Part shown: in pieces, positions 6,917 to 15,524 of the stretch
How the letters are laid out: each line of letters begins with the position of its first letter
Numbering within the stretch: position 1 is the stretch's first letter
NCBI GenBank assembly: GCA_016786865.1
Contig: JAEUVE010000016.1
Coordinates: 1-64,000 of the forward strand
Length of the DNA: 64,000 bases
Origin: Sediminibacterium sp.
GTDB lineage: Bacteria; Bacteroidota; Bacteroidia; Chitinophagales; Chitinophagaceae
Reading direction: 5' to 3'
Made by a program: the position numbers and the translations under genes
Notes under the pieces: generated by a model
The model's input: the letters and a program-made list of their open reading frames with translations, nothing else
Told to the model about the DNA's origin: nothing
The model's database searches: none

Positions 6917-7999
6917 ATGTTACTGCTACAAGATCTTGAACTGGTACAATTCAGGAACTACCTGTTTAAAAAATGGGTGTTCAGTGAAAGAATTGTAGGG
7001 ATCTGCGGATTAAACGGTACTGGCAAAACCAATCTGCTCGATGCCATTTACTATCTCGGATTTTCAAGAAGCTATTTCTCCAGAACAGATGCCCAGAATG
7101 TACGCCATGGAGATTCGGGCATGCGCATTTCCGGCAATTATATACTCAACGGCGATCCTGCAGTGATCACCTGTATTCTGCGGGAAAACAATCGAAAGGA
7201 ATTGTCTGTGAACGATGTACTTTATAAAAAGATGAGTGAGCACGTAGGCAAATTTCCCTGTGTGATGATTGCGCCGGATGATGTGGAACTGGTTACCGGA
7301 AGCGGTGAAGCCCGGCGCAAAATGATCGATACGGTTTTATCTCAGACCGATCGCGATTACCTCAACCAACTGATGGCTTATACCAAACTGATACAACAGC
7401 GCAACAGTTTGCTCAGGCAGGCCGAAAACGGGCATATTCCGGATACTACCCTGTTACAAATTTTAGATCAACAGCTGGTACAGTCCGGGGAATGGATTCA
7501 CAGATGCAGAACTGTATTTTTAGAACAGTTCATTCCGATGGTTTGCAAATTATATACCCTGATCGCCGGTAAATCGGATGGACTGGCCATCTATTACGAC
7601 AGTCAGTTAAACGATGCTTCATTTGCAGCATTGCTGGCAGGCAGTATGCAAAAAGACCTGGTATTGCAACGCACCACCAGGGGAATTCACCGCGATGATC
7701 TCCGTGCCGAACTGGAATCACACCCTTTTAAATCTGAAGCTTCCCAGGGTCAGCGCAAAAGTCTCCTCTTTGCGCTTAAGCTGGCAGAATGGGAATACCT
7801 GCGGGAAAAAATCGGAGTACCTCCCATTCTCCTGCTCGACGATGTATTTGAAAAACTGGATGAAAAAAGAATGTTCCAGTTATTGTTCAGGGTTTGCAGC
7901 GAGTCCTATGGGCAGGTGTTCATTACAGATACACATGCAGAGCGGCTGAAGCAGCAGCTGGAGCAAACCGGCGCTGCCTTTCAACTGATTGAGTTATAA
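6917..7999 (+). CDS. recF: DNA replication and repair protein RecF
   Basis: An SMC-like ATPase of the RecFOR pathway that helps load RecA at single-strand gaps. The 360-aa protein has Walker A GLNGTGKTN (31-39), the ABC signature EASQGQRKSLLFALKLAEW, and Walker B ILLLDDVFEKLD near residue 310. The length and the N-terminal FRNY start are standard. It is followed after 20 bp by a DUF721/DciA-like gene, the usual Bacteroidota arrangement. dnaA and dnaN are not in the window, so this is not evidence of the replication origin. Confidence 0.95.
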   Translation: MLLLQDLELVQFRNYLFKKWVFSERIVGICGLNGTGKTNLLDAIYYLGFSRSYFSRTDAQNVRHGDSGMRISGNYILNGDPAVITCILRENNRKELSVNDVLYKKMSEHVGKFPCVMIAPDDVELVTGSGEARRKMIDTVLSQTDRDYLNQLMAYTKLIQQRNSLLRQAENGHIPDTTLLQILDQQLVQSGEWIHRCRTVFLEQFIPMVCKLYTLIAGKSDGLAIYYDSQLNDASFAALLAGSMQKDLVLQRTTRGIHRDDLRAELESHPFKSEASQGQRKSLLFALKLAEWEYLREKIGVPPILLLDDVFEKLDEKRMFQLLFRVCSESYGQVFITDTHAERLKQQLEQTGAAFQLIEL

Positions 8000-8019
8000 A
8001 TTAACACTAACTTTACCAC

Positions 8020-8301
8020 ATGGCTGAGATGCATATTGGCGACGCACTAAAAGGCTTTATCCGCAAAAGCAATTTAAAAAACGGCATCCGTGCCGTTCAG
8101 ATCGAAGAGGTATGGGAGTCTCTGATGGGCAAGACCATTGCCAAATACACCGACAAGATTCAGATTATTCAGAAGAAACTGTTCATTCATACCAATGTAG
8201 GGCCACTGAAAAATGAATTGCAATACCAAAAACCACAAATCATTGCGCGAGTAAACGAAGCTTTCGGGGAAGAAATCATCAATGAAGTAATCATTCAGTA
8301 A
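8020..8301 (+). CDS. DUF721 / DciA-like protein
   Basis: A 93-aa protein of the DUF721 family. It has EEVWESLMGKTIAKYTDKIQ, the conserved W..hhG..ia.yt core, followed by LFIHTNVGPLKNELQYQK, the strand-helix (hSxxWxxELxxxK-like) part. Relatives named DciA interact with and help load the replicative helicase in bacteria lacking DnaC. Whether this short form does so is unknown. It is in the recF operon, 20 bp downstream, which agrees with a replication or repair role. Confidence 0.8.
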   Translation: MAEMHIGDALKGFIRKSNLKNGIRAVQIEEVWESLMGKTIAKYTDKIQIIQKKLFIHTNVGPLKNELQYQKPQIIARVNEAFGEEIINEVIIQ

Positions 8302-8313
8302 TGGCCAGCTGAA

Positions 8314-9363
8314 TTATCCGTTCATCCGAACCCTCGGATCTATCCAGCCATAAAGCAAATCTGCAAGGAGATTCACCAGTACAAAAAAACTGGCGGTAAG
8401 CAATACACTCCCCATCACTACCGGAAAGTCCAGCTTCTCCAGAGCGTCCACCGTTACTTTTCCGATTCCTTTCCAGCCAAAAATATATTCTACAAAAAAA
8501 GCACCTGCCAGCAGTTCGGCAAACCAGCCGGTGATGGCGGTAATTACCGGATTGAGTGCATTACGCAATGCATGCCGGAACAGAACCACCCGTTTGCTGA
8601 GTCCTTTGGCATAGGCAGTGCGGATATAATCCTGATCGAGCACATCGAGCATGGCACTCCGGGTAAGCTGCGTAATGATGGCCAGTGGCCGGATACCCAG
8701 CGTGAGTGCAGGAAGCACCAGGCTTTTCAAAGAGAGCTGCTTTCCTAAAAAAGGATCCGTATAAAAAAGGCTGCCGGTCATTTGCAGCCCGGTAAAATCG
8801 CTCCATACAAACCCAAAGAAATAAGCCAGCAGGATTCCCATGAAAAAGGAAGGGGCCGATATACCCAGTACACTGGCGAAAACAGCACTGGTATCCATCC
8901 AGGTATTTTGTTTTACAGCAGCCAGTACCCCCAGTGCAATGCCCACCACGGTAGCAAACAACATGGCGGCTAGCGCCAGTATCAATGTGCCGGGCAGGGC
9001 CTCGTACAAAACGGTACCTACCTCCTTCTTGGTTTGATAAGACCTGCGCAGATAAGGTACCTTAATAGCCAGTTTTTTTGCTCCACCAATAAAAACGCCC
9101 TTGAGTTTTTTTGATTCTATTTCTGCCTGTGTATGCAAGGCAACCGGAGACACATCGTTCACATAGTAAATCAGCTGCTTCCATACAGGCTGATCCAATG
9201 CCAGCTCTTTGCGGATATTCTGTATGGTGGCGCTGTCGCCGGTTTGCCCCAATACCAGTCTTGCAGGATCTCCGAATCCCTGGAACAAAAAGAATACGAC
9301 CACCACTACCCCTGCCAGTACCAGTATACCATAACCTATTTTTTTGGAGAGATATTGTAGCAA
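8314..9363 (-). CDS. ABC transporter permease, dipeptide/oligopeptide type (DppB/OppB)
   Basis: A 349-aa integral membrane permease. It has an N-terminal membrane segment (about 12-30), a periplasmic insert containing DPARLVLGQ near 32-40, and five more segments. The EAA loop that contacts the ATPase is YIRTAYAKGLSKRVVLFRHALRNALNPV. It would form half of the channel for importing peptides or similar solutes. No second permease, ATPase or binding protein is adjacent, so partners must be encoded elsewhere, which is common for this family in Bacteroidota. It is convergent with the recF operon and probably co-transcribed with the DoxX-type gene upstream. Confidence 0.88.
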   Translation of the reverse strand: MLQYLSKKIGYGILVLAGVVVVVFFLFQGFGDPARLVLGQTGDSATIQNIRKELALDQPVWKQLIYYVNDVSPVALHTQAEIESKKLKGVFIGGAKKLAIKVPYLRRSYQTKKEVGTVLYEALPGTLILALAAMLFATVVGIALGVLAAVKQNTWMDTSAVFASVLGISAPSFFMGILLAYFFGFVWSDFTGLQMTGSLFYTDPFLGKQLSLKSLVLPALTLGIRPLAIITQLTRSAMLDVLDQDYIRTAYAKGLSKRVVLFRHALRNALNPVITAITGWFAELLAGAFFVEYIFGWKGIGKVTVDALEKLDFPVVMGSVLLTASFFVLVNLLADLLYGWIDPRVRMNG

Positions 9364-9370
9364 GGAATTT

Positions 9371-10459
9371 CTATTTAATCAGGATGGCCGCATCTGAATA
9401 GCTGCGTTTGTTTAAAATGGTTGCCCCCTGCATCAGGAAAAAAGTTGGTTTAACCCTTGCAGCGGTTTTAAGTACGGTGGCATCACAACTGAACACCTGT
9501 AATTGCGGAAAATATTCCTGCAATTTTGCAGCTTCTGGAGAAACCAGGTAAACAGGCAGGTTTTTTGCCTTGAACTGAGGCAACAACCTATCCAATTCCG
9601 GCTTCCACTCCTCTACTTCCTCAGCGTCCTGAACCAATACCAGAATATAGTTGCCCTGCTGCTGCAATATGGCTGCAGTAGAATCTGTCCGATCCAATGT
9701 TTGCAGGGAAAAATCGATGATGGCCGGTTTTAAACCGTTTCCGGGCTTCACGAGCCGGTCTATGCGGTTCACATATTCGTAGGTAGAATCAAAGTCTTCG
9801 GGAAAGCTGGCCTGGTCGAATCGCAATTCCTTTCCATTTTTTCTGTACACAAATTCAATGGCAAAACTGTCTGTTGTAGCCCCGGCCGGCATTTGCATCT
9901 GTTGCAAAATATTGTTGCCTTTCTTATAAGGGAGACAGTCTACAAACGGGAGATGCTGCAACACATACCATTGTACAAAGAATCCCAGAAATACAGTCAG
10001 GCCCAGCAACAAAGATGCAGGTCTGCTACCGGTTAAGGGTAGAATCTTTGACTGATAAAACAGGAGTACCAGAATCAGTACCAGCAGTACCAGGTCTTTT
10101 CCGAAAGACTGAGCCGGTGTTATGGGTAAACAATCACCAAAACATCCGCAGGCCTTGATTTTTCCGGAAAACAACGCATAACCTGTAAGAAAGGTAAAGA
10201 AGATAATCAGCAGGAGCAACAACCAGCTGAAAATTTTCACCTGCCATCCTATGATGATGGCCATACCTGCCAGCACTTCAAATACATTCATCAGTACAGC
10301 AAACAATAAAGCGTAATCATTCATTCCCTGAAGATGAAATGCCTCAAAAAACTCCTGCATTTTATAGCTGAGTCCTGCAGGGTCATTGATCTTGATCAGT
10401 CCGGAAAAAATAAAGAGCAATCCAACCACCCATCTTACAACAAGAATCAGATTCTTCAT
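9371..10459 (-). CDS. DoxX/MauE-type membrane protein with C-terminal thioredoxin-like domain (BT_3928 family)
   Basis: A 362-aa protein. The N-terminal half has about four to five membrane segments with the DoxX-like start VGLLFIFSGLIKINDPAG and a CGCFGDCLPI loop near residue 105 that carries three cysteines. The C-terminal third, from about residue 210, looks like a thioredoxin-fold domain with strands such as YILVLVQDAEEVEEW, but no CxxC pair is visible. It lies 7 bp upstream of the permease gene and 10 bp downstream of DUF1599. BT_3928-like, DUF1599 and folP genes commonly cluster in this phylum. A redox or membrane-quality role is a guess. Confidence 0.72.
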   Translation of the reverse strand: MKNLILVVRWVVGLLFIFSGLIKINDPAGLSYKMQEFFEAFHLQGMNDYALLFAVLMNVFEVLAGMAIIIGWQVKIFSWLLLLLIIFFTFLTGYALFSGKIKACGCFGDCLPITPAQSFGKDLVLLVLILVLLFYQSKILPLTGSRPASLLLGLTVFLGFFVQWYVLQHLPFVDCLPYKKGNNILQQMQMPAGATTDSFAIEFVYRKNGKELRFDQASFPEDFDSTYEYVNRIDRLVKPGNGLKPAIIDFSLQTLDRTDSTAAILQQQGNYILVLVQDAEEVEEWKPELDRLLPQFKAKNLPVYLVSPEAAKLQEYFPQLQVFSCDATVLKTAARVKPTFFLMQGATILNKRSYSDAAILIK

Positions 10460-10469
10460 GGTGAACAGT

Positions 10470-11015
10470 TTAGTGTTTTCCTTCTTCGATTAAGATCAGT
10501 GCAAAAGCTGCATAATTGATAATATCAATATAATTGGCATCAATCCCTTCACTGATCAGCGTTTTACCGTCGTTCTGTAATATCTGGCGAATGCGCAACA
10601 GTTTTACCAGTATCAGATCTGCAAAGCTTTCCTGGCTCATTTCTCTCCAGGCTTCGCCATAGTCGTGGTTTTTAGACAACATGGTTTCCCTTGCTATCTG
10701 AACATGCTTTTGATACAGTATTGCCGTTTGCTCCACGTCCAGTTCTTCCACGGTGGAGTTTCCGATACTGAGTTGAATCAGGCCAATGACCGCGTAATTC
10801 AGAATTCCTTTGAACTCGGAAGGAATATCGTCTCCAACTTTCTGGGTTTTTAAATCCTGTATGGTTCGGATGCGCAAAGCCTTGATGAAAATCTGATCTA
10901 CTACAGAAATAGTTCTCAGTACCCGCCAGGCAGTACCATAGTCTTTGGTTTTCTTGATGAAAATATCAAAACAGGATGCTATGGCCCGATCATATTGTTC
11001 GTTCGTATTCAACAT
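10470..11015 (-). CDS. DUF1599 protein with internal duplication
   Basis: A 181-aa all-helical protein made of two copies of one unit: KKTKDYGTAWRVLR...IFIKALRIRTI (21-52) and SKNHDYGEAWREMS...LILVKLLRIRQI (114-145). Each has the DYGxAWR signature followed by D-x-I-x-x-K-x-LRIR. The all-helical fold is comparable to MazG-like nucleotide pyrophosphohydrolases, but no metal-binding ExxE motif of that family stands out. ATG at 11015 is chosen because it starts the conserved N-terminus; longer in-frame sequence overlaps the divergent folP promoter and coding region. The function is unknown. Confidence 0.75.
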   Translation of the reverse strand: MLNTNEQYDRAIASCFDIFIKKTKDYGTAWRVLRTISVVDQIFIKALRIRTIQDLKTQKVGDDIPSEFKGILNYAVIGLIQLSIGNSTVEELDVEQTAILYQKHVQIARETMLSKNHDYGEAWREMSQESFADLILVKLLRIRQILQNDGKTLISEGIDANYIDIINYAAFALILIEEGKH

Positions 11016-11082
11016 TATTCTTCCTTCGTTTACTTCTTTGATAATATCTTTGAATCCGGTGCAATTTAACTGAATCAGCAGA

Positions 11083-11910
11083 ATGTTTACACTTAACTGT
11101 AAAGGAAGTTTATGGACCATCCGGCAACCGGTGGTCATGGGTATCATCAATGCCACTCCAGACTCATTTTTTGGCCAGAGCAGGGCTACTGGTACGGACG
11201 CAGCGGTAGCAGCTGCTGCCAGGATGATCCATGATGGCGCAGCCATATTGGATATTGGCGGGCAGAGTACCCGGCCGGATGCTGAACTGGTTGGTGAAAC
11301 AGAAGAAACCAACCGGGTGATTCCGGTCATCAGCGCCATTCACCAGACATTTCCGGAAATGATCCTTTCGGTAGATACTTATTACCCTTCTGTAGCACGA
11401 GCAGCGGTTGCTGCGGGTGCTACCATTGTGAACGATATCAGCGGAGGAAGATACGATGCAGCCATGCTTCCCACGGTAGCTGCACTTGGTGTACCCTATG
11501 TACTCATGCACAGCACCGGCACAGTAAATACCATGCATGCGCAATCCATCCAGGGCAATATTACCCTGGAGCTGTTGGAATATTTTAAGGAAAGACTGGA
11601 AGCCTGTTCTGCAGCAGGAATTCAGGATGTGATACTGGATCCGGGCCTGGGCTTTGGCAAAACCATGGAACAGAATTTTCAGTTGCTGAAAGAACTAAAC
11701 AGCCTGCAACTGTTCCAGAAACCTGTTCTGCTGGGCATTTCCCGAAAAACCATGATTCACAAAACCCTGCAGATTACACCAGAGGAATCCCTGAACGGAA
11801 CTTCTGTACTCAATACCATTGGCTTACTGAATCATGCAACTATTCTGCGGGTACACGATGTAAAAGAGGCGGTACAAGCTATTCGGCTGGTATCCGCCCT
11901 CCCCTCCTAA
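11083..11910 (+). CDS. folP: Dihydropteroate synthase
   Basis: Condenses 4-aminobenzoate with dihydropterin pyrophosphate in folate synthesis. The 275-aa TIM barrel has VVMGIINATPDSF (18-30), the GAAILDIGGQSTRPDAE motif, SVDTYYPSVARAA, VNDISGGRYD and DVILDPGLGFGKTMEQNF. The length is normal. It is divergent from DUF1599 across a 67-bp gap. In many relatives a diadenylate cyclase gene follows folP; here a convergent FKBP gene follows instead. Confidence 0.96.
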   Translation: MFTLNCKGSLWTIRQPVVMGIINATPDSFFGQSRATGTDAAVAAAARMIHDGAAILDIGGQSTRPDAELVGETEETNRVIPVISAIHQTFPEMILSVDTYYPSVARAAVAAGATIVNDISGGRYDAAMLPTVAALGVPYVLMHSTGTVNTMHAQSIQGNITLELLEYFKERLEACSAAGIQDVILDPGLGFGKTMEQNFQLLKELNSLQLFQKPVLLGISRKTMIHKTLQITPEESLNGTSVLNTIGLLNHATILRVHDVKEAVQAIRLVSALPS

Positions 11911-11945
11911 AAAAAATGCCGGACCGATCAGTGATCAATCCGGCA
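11909..11945 (-). terminator. Intrinsic terminator of the FKBP/DHH operon
   Basis: TGCCGGA (11917-11923) pairs with TCCGGCA (11939-11945) around a 15-nt loop. On the minus strand the stem is followed by eight T (11909-11916), a good intrinsic terminator for the gene ending at 11975. It abuts the folP stop codon. Confidence 0.8.
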
Positions 11946-11974
11946 GGATATAAAAGGAATGCTATTGAACTCAA

Positions 11975-12901
11975 TTAACGCTGGGGGGTTCCCTGAGGTC
12001 CCTGTGGCATCATAGGCAAAACAGTGCCCGGAGCCGCATTGGCCACATCCAGGATCTCAATATCAAATACCAATGCAGCATATGGAGGAATAACCGGAGC
12101 ACTACCATTCGGTCCGTAGCCCAGTAAAGCAGGAATGTATACACGTCCTCTTCCACCCTTTCCAAAGAAACGAAGTGCTTCGTCCAGTCCGCGGATTACT
12201 CCACCGCTGCCTACCACGATGCTCAGGGGCTCTTTATTGGGAGAATCCTTGTCCATATTACCATCAAATTTCTTGCCGTTCAGGAAGGTACCTCTGTACA
12301 ATACAGACACCTGCTTGCCAGAATCTGCTCTCAGGGTTGCATCGCCGGCATCGGTCACTTCTACAAACAATCCGGAAGCTGTTTCCTGAACTTTGGCTCC
12401 TTTTTTAGCAGTGAAATCTTTCAGTTCTTTTGTTTCCCTTACTTTTTCGTTGTCCAGTTCTTTCTGGTAGTCGGCCATCATCTGTTCTTCGTTGGCAAAA
12501 GTTTTAATCACTTCCACTTTACCGTTGATCAGGTCTTTTTGCTTGAAGATCTCATTGTATTCGAGCATACCCAGTTTTTTCAGGGAATCTACGTTCATCA
12601 CGAAATCAATCTTATCGCCGGGTGCACATTTATTGATCAGCTCAATAAAACTGTGTTTGGAAATGCGGCTGGTATCTACCCGAAAATATACAGGCACCCT
12701 GCCGAATGTACTACTAAGCACAGAATCCTTTGCAGGAAGTTTGTACTCCACATTCATTTTTACAAACTGGCCCTGTTTCAACAGTTCCTTACTTCCGCCT
12801 TTCTCAATTTTATAAGCAAGACCCGAAGGTGTTTTTTCATATTGATTACAACTTGCAAGCAATACAACCGCAGATAACAGCGGGATGGTAATTCTCCTCA
12901 T
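11975..12901 (-). CDS. FKBP-type peptidyl-prolyl isomerase lipoprotein
   Basis: A 308-aa lipoprotein with signal peptide ending LLASC (lipidated Cys18). The C-terminal FKBP domain covers about residues 165-290. It shows VSVLYRGTFLNGKKFDGNMD, GSGGVIRGLDEALRFFGKGG, and the YGPNGSAPVIPPYAALVFDIEILD end that lines the active site. The N-terminal half is an extra region with weak FKBP-like resemblance (GQFVKMNVEYKL), perhaps a degenerate second domain. It probably acts as a folding catalyst in the periplasm. It lies 7 bp downstream of the DHH gene. Confidence 0.88.
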   Translation of the reverse strand: MRRITIPLLSAVVLLASCNQYEKTPSGLAYKIEKGGSKELLKQGQFVKMNVEYKLPAKDSVLSSTFGRVPVYFRVDTSRISKHSFIELINKCAPGDKIDFVMNVDSLKKLGMLEYNEIFKQKDLINGKVEVIKTFANEEQMMADYQKELDNEKVRETKELKDFTAKKGAKVQETASGLFVEVTDAGDATLRADSGKQVSVLYRGTFLNGKKFDGNMDKDSPNKEPLSIVVGSGGVIRGLDEALRFFGKGGRGRVYIPALLGYGPNGSAPVIPPYAALVFDIEILDVANAAPGTVLPMMPQGPQGTPQR

Positions 12902-12908
12902 TTTAGAT

Positions 12909-13916
12909 TTATTGTAGTTGGTTTTTATACTGTTTTAAAACTTCTTTAAAATCCCTGACGGTCTGATCAATGGAATGACTGCTTCTTCCGCCGGATGCAT
13001 TGGCATGTCCGCCTCCCTCAAAATGCATGCGGGCAAACTGGTTCACATCAAAACTCCCCTTGCTCCTGAAGCTCCATTTTCTTTCCTCATCCCGGTCAAT
13101 CACTATGGCGCCGAACTTAATCCCCTGAATGGTCAGCAGGTAGTTTACCAGCCCTTCCGTGTCTCCGGTTTTAATTTCATACTTCTGCAAATCCTGCTTT
13201 GTAATATACATTAAAGCAGTATTATACTCATATAAAACTTCCATTCTGCTCGTTAACGCAAAACCAATGAACCGAAGCCGGTTCTCCAGAAAGTTGTCGT
13301 AAATATGGTTGTGTACCTGGTCGTGCTCAAAACCGGTTTCTTTCAGCCGGGCAATCATGCGGTGTACCGATGCGGTGGTGGATGGAAAACGGAAAGAACC
13401 CGTATCGGTCATTACGCCGGTATAAAGACAGGTGGCAATATCTGTATTAATGCTGTTGTCATGACCAGATGCCACAATAAAGTCGTAGATCATTTCGCAG
13501 GTGGAACTCTTTCCGGTATCACTAATGCCGTAGGTAAAGGAATCTGCATCGGGCTGCTGGTGATGGTCGATCAGTATTTTCACTGCAGCTGCATTGGCCA
13601 GATGTATCGCCAGGTGCTTGGTTCGGTGAAAAATATTGAAATCCAGACAGAAGATAACCTGCGCTTCCCCAAGTATTTTCAGCGACTTTTCCTTGTTCAT
13701 TTCAAAGTTGATCACCTGCCTGGTACCCGGCATCCATTGCAGAAAATCGGCCCAGTTCGTAGGCGAAATAACAGTTACATCGTGGTTCAGTCCTTTCAGA
13801 AAATGATACAATCCCAATGCAGATCCCATGGCATCGCCATCGGGCTTCTGGTGCATGGTGATCACCACTTTTTGTGGTGTAGACAAACTTGGGTAAAAAA
13901 GTGAAATATCCTGCAT
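12909..13916 (-). CDS. DHH/DHHA1 phosphoesterase (NrnA-like nanoRNase / pAp phosphatase)
   Basis: A 335-aa two-domain phosphoesterase. The DHH domain has TMHQKPDGDAMGSALGL (20-36) with the metal-binding HxxPDGDAxGS motif, FCLDFN near residue 90, and the LIDHHQQPD motif (DHH) near 136. The DHHA1 domain has FEGGGHANASGGRS near residue 300. Family members degrade 2-5-nt RNA, pAp or linear dinucleotides. It is first in an operon with the FKBP lipoprotein gene and divergent from ndk. Confidence 0.9.
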   Translation of the reverse strand: MQDISLFYPSLSTPQKVVITMHQKPDGDAMGSALGLYHFLKGLNHDVTVISPTNWADFLQWMPGTRQVINFEMNKEKSLKILGEAQVIFCLDFNIFHRTKHLAIHLANAAAVKILIDHHQQPDADSFTYGISDTGKSSTCEMIYDFIVASGHDNSINTDIATCLYTGVMTDTGSFRFPSTTASVHRMIARLKETGFEHDQVHNHIYDNFLENRLRFIGFALTSRMEVLYEYNTALMYITKQDLQKYEIKTGDTEGLVNYLLTIQGIKFGAIVIDRDEERKWSFRSKGSFDVNQFARMHFEGGGHANASGGRSSHSIDQTVRDFKEVLKQYKNQLQ

Positions 13917-13995
13917 ATGATGGCGGCAAAATTGGGGTATCTGGGCTAGTTAATCAAATCATTTTGACAGTAAATGTTAAAAATACACTATTTGA

Positions 13996-14028
13996 CTTGC
14001 TCCAAACCCCTGCTATTCCTTACTTTTG
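13996..14028 (+). promoter_or_regulatory. Promoter of ndk
   Basis: TACTTTTG (14021-14028) is an exact TAnnTTTG box. CTTG at 13996-13999, 21 bases upstream, may be a weak -33 element; a full TTTG lies at 13991. Transcription would start near 14035, giving an mRNA leader of about ten bases before the ATG at 14046. Confidence 0.6.
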
Positions 14029-14045
14029 CCGCGAAATTTAAATAT

Positions 14046-14462
14046 ATGAGCAACAGAACATTTACCATGATTAAGCCCGATGCAACTTCCAAAGGGCATA
14101 CAGGGGCTATTTTGGATCAGATTTTGAAAGCAGGCTTCACCATTAAAGCCATGAAATGGATTCAACTGACCGAAAAACAGGCCGGACAGTTTTATGATAT
14201 TCACAGAGAAAGACCTTTCTTCCAGGAACTGGTAGATTTCATGAGCAGCGGCCCGATTGTAGCCGCTGTACTGGAAAAAGAGAATGCAGTAGCCGACTTC
14301 AGAACCTTAATTGGCGCTACCAACCCTGCACAGGCAGCAGAAGGTACCATACGTAAGCGTTTTGCCGCATCTATTGGCGAAAATGCGGTACACGGAAGCG
14401 ACAGCGATGAGAATGCTGTGATCGAAGCCGATTTCTTCTTCTCCAAACTGGAAAGATATTAA
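14046..14462 (+). CDS. ndk: Nucleoside diphosphate kinase
   Basis: Transfers the gamma-phosphate between nucleoside triphosphates and diphosphates. The 138-aa length is typical. [17 protein letters not shown] (4-20) is the conserved start, and the catalytic histidine is H116 in [12 protein letters not shown] at 14046 is chosen because [12 protein letters not shown] is the standard N-terminus and a -7 box ends at 14028; in-frame sequence upstream would contain the promoter. Confidence 0.97.
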   Translation: MSNRTFTMIKPDATSKGHTGAILDQILKAGFTIKAMKWIQLTEKQAGQFYDIHRERPFFQELVDFMSSGPIVAAVLEKENAVADFRTLIGATNPAQAAEGTIRKRFAASIGENAVHGSDSDENAVIEADFFFSKLERY

Positions 14463-14490
14463 TCGCTGAAACAGGCGCAATGATACAAGG

Positions 14491-14524
14491 TCCCGGTTTT
14501 CCTTCGAAGACCGGGATTTTTTTT
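14491..14524 (+). terminator. Intrinsic terminator of ndk
   Basis: TCCCGGT (14491-14497) pairs with ACCGGGA (14510-14516), inner bases partly paired around TTCG, followed by eight T (14517-14524). It lies 28 bases after the ndk stop. Confidence 0.85.
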
Positions 14525-14576
14525 ACCTGTTCATCAGGAACCGGCAGGCAGCAAAGGAAACAGGATCATGTTTGTA

Positions 14577-15488
14577 TCAGTAAACATTACGAGGGCTCCG
14601 CAAACGCGAACGGTTAAAACTGCTGGTTCCCCAGTTCCGGACAGACCTCCCAGAGCCAGTTCCCAGTGTAAGACTGTTCAGCCTGAAAGAAAGACCAAGC
14701 CCAACCGTGTAATACATATCTTTTGCATACCCACCCCGCTTAATATTCACTCCGGGGTAAGGCGAAGCAGAAATTTCATCCCCCCGGTAGGTTAAACCAA
14801 TGGTGGTAGCTCCTGTTGGTGATTCGGCCAGTACAATGGCTTTATCCGGATAGGTATTGCCTACATCATCTAAGTAATCCGTAAATAATTTCCGAAGGGT
14901 AACGTCAAAATACAGGTTGATATCCTCAGAAACTGCCAACTTGATGCCGGCGCCGATCGGAATCTGTACATGGAGCAACCCGTATTTTTTCCTTTCCGGA
15001 TAGGATGGCAGTCCCTGCCCTTCCGTACCGTAGTTCCGCAGGTATACTTTTTCTCCCGTTCGGGAATAGGTCCATGGATTGCTGTGAAAAATTCCCAGCC
15101 CAAGGTGCATATAGGGCGAAAGAAAGTATTCACCACTGTTGATGTTCAGAAAGTCGTATTCGAGGCCCAGGTTGAATTCCCAGAGATTGGTTCTGAAATT
15201 CAGGTTTCTGTTGATAAAGTCTTTGCGGGTATTGAACCGGTCGTCGGCTTTTAGTTTCATGATGGAGATATCTGCCCGCCCCATCAATTGTTCTGTAAAT
15301 TCATAGGTCATTCCCAGGTTCAGCGCCAGAGACGATTGGTCGATCAGTTTGGCTTTTTCTTTTAAATCGCCATAGTAGGTAGCCAGTCCCAAACCCATTT
15401 TAAAGCGGAAAGGGGCATCCTGTGCCAACACTACACCGGACAACGACAAAAAATATAATAAAATGAGATTTCGCTTAAAAAGTGACAT
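14577..15488 (-). CDS. Outer-membrane beta-barrel protein (DUF6089 family)
   Basis: A 303-aa protein with a signal peptide (ending LSGVVLAQ) and the start of the mature chain RFKMGLGLATYYGDLKEK, characteristic of DUF6089. Alternating aromatic and glycine residues continue to the end, as in a transmembrane barrel of about ten strands. YMHLGLGIFHSNPWTY and IPIGAGIKLAVSEDINLYFD are typical strand pairs. The substrate or role is unknown. It is convergent with ndk and separated by 36 bp from the large PAS protein upstream. Confidence 0.75.
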   Translation of the reverse strand: MSLFKRNLILLYFLSLSGVVLAQDAPFRFKMGLGLATYYGDLKEKAKLIDQSSLALNLGMTYEFTEQLMGRADISIMKLKADDRFNTRKDFINRNLNFRTNLWEFNLGLEYDFLNINSGEYFLSPYMHLGLGIFHSNPWTYSRTGEKVYLRNYGTEGQGLPSYPERKKYGLLHVQIPIGAGIKLAVSEDINLYFDVTLRKLFTDYLDDVGNTYPDKAIVLAESPTGATTIGLTYRGDEISASPYPGVNIKRGGYAKDMYYTVGLGLSFRLNSLTLGTGSGRSVRNWGTSSFNRSRLRSPRNVY

Positions 15489-15524
15489 ATCCGAATATAT
15501 GGCAAATATAGAATATTTATCTAC

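Noticed and set aside
6313..8301. Replication origin near recF
   Set aside because: recF is without dnaA and dnaN, and no DnaA-box cluster was noticed in the adjacent intergenic DNA.
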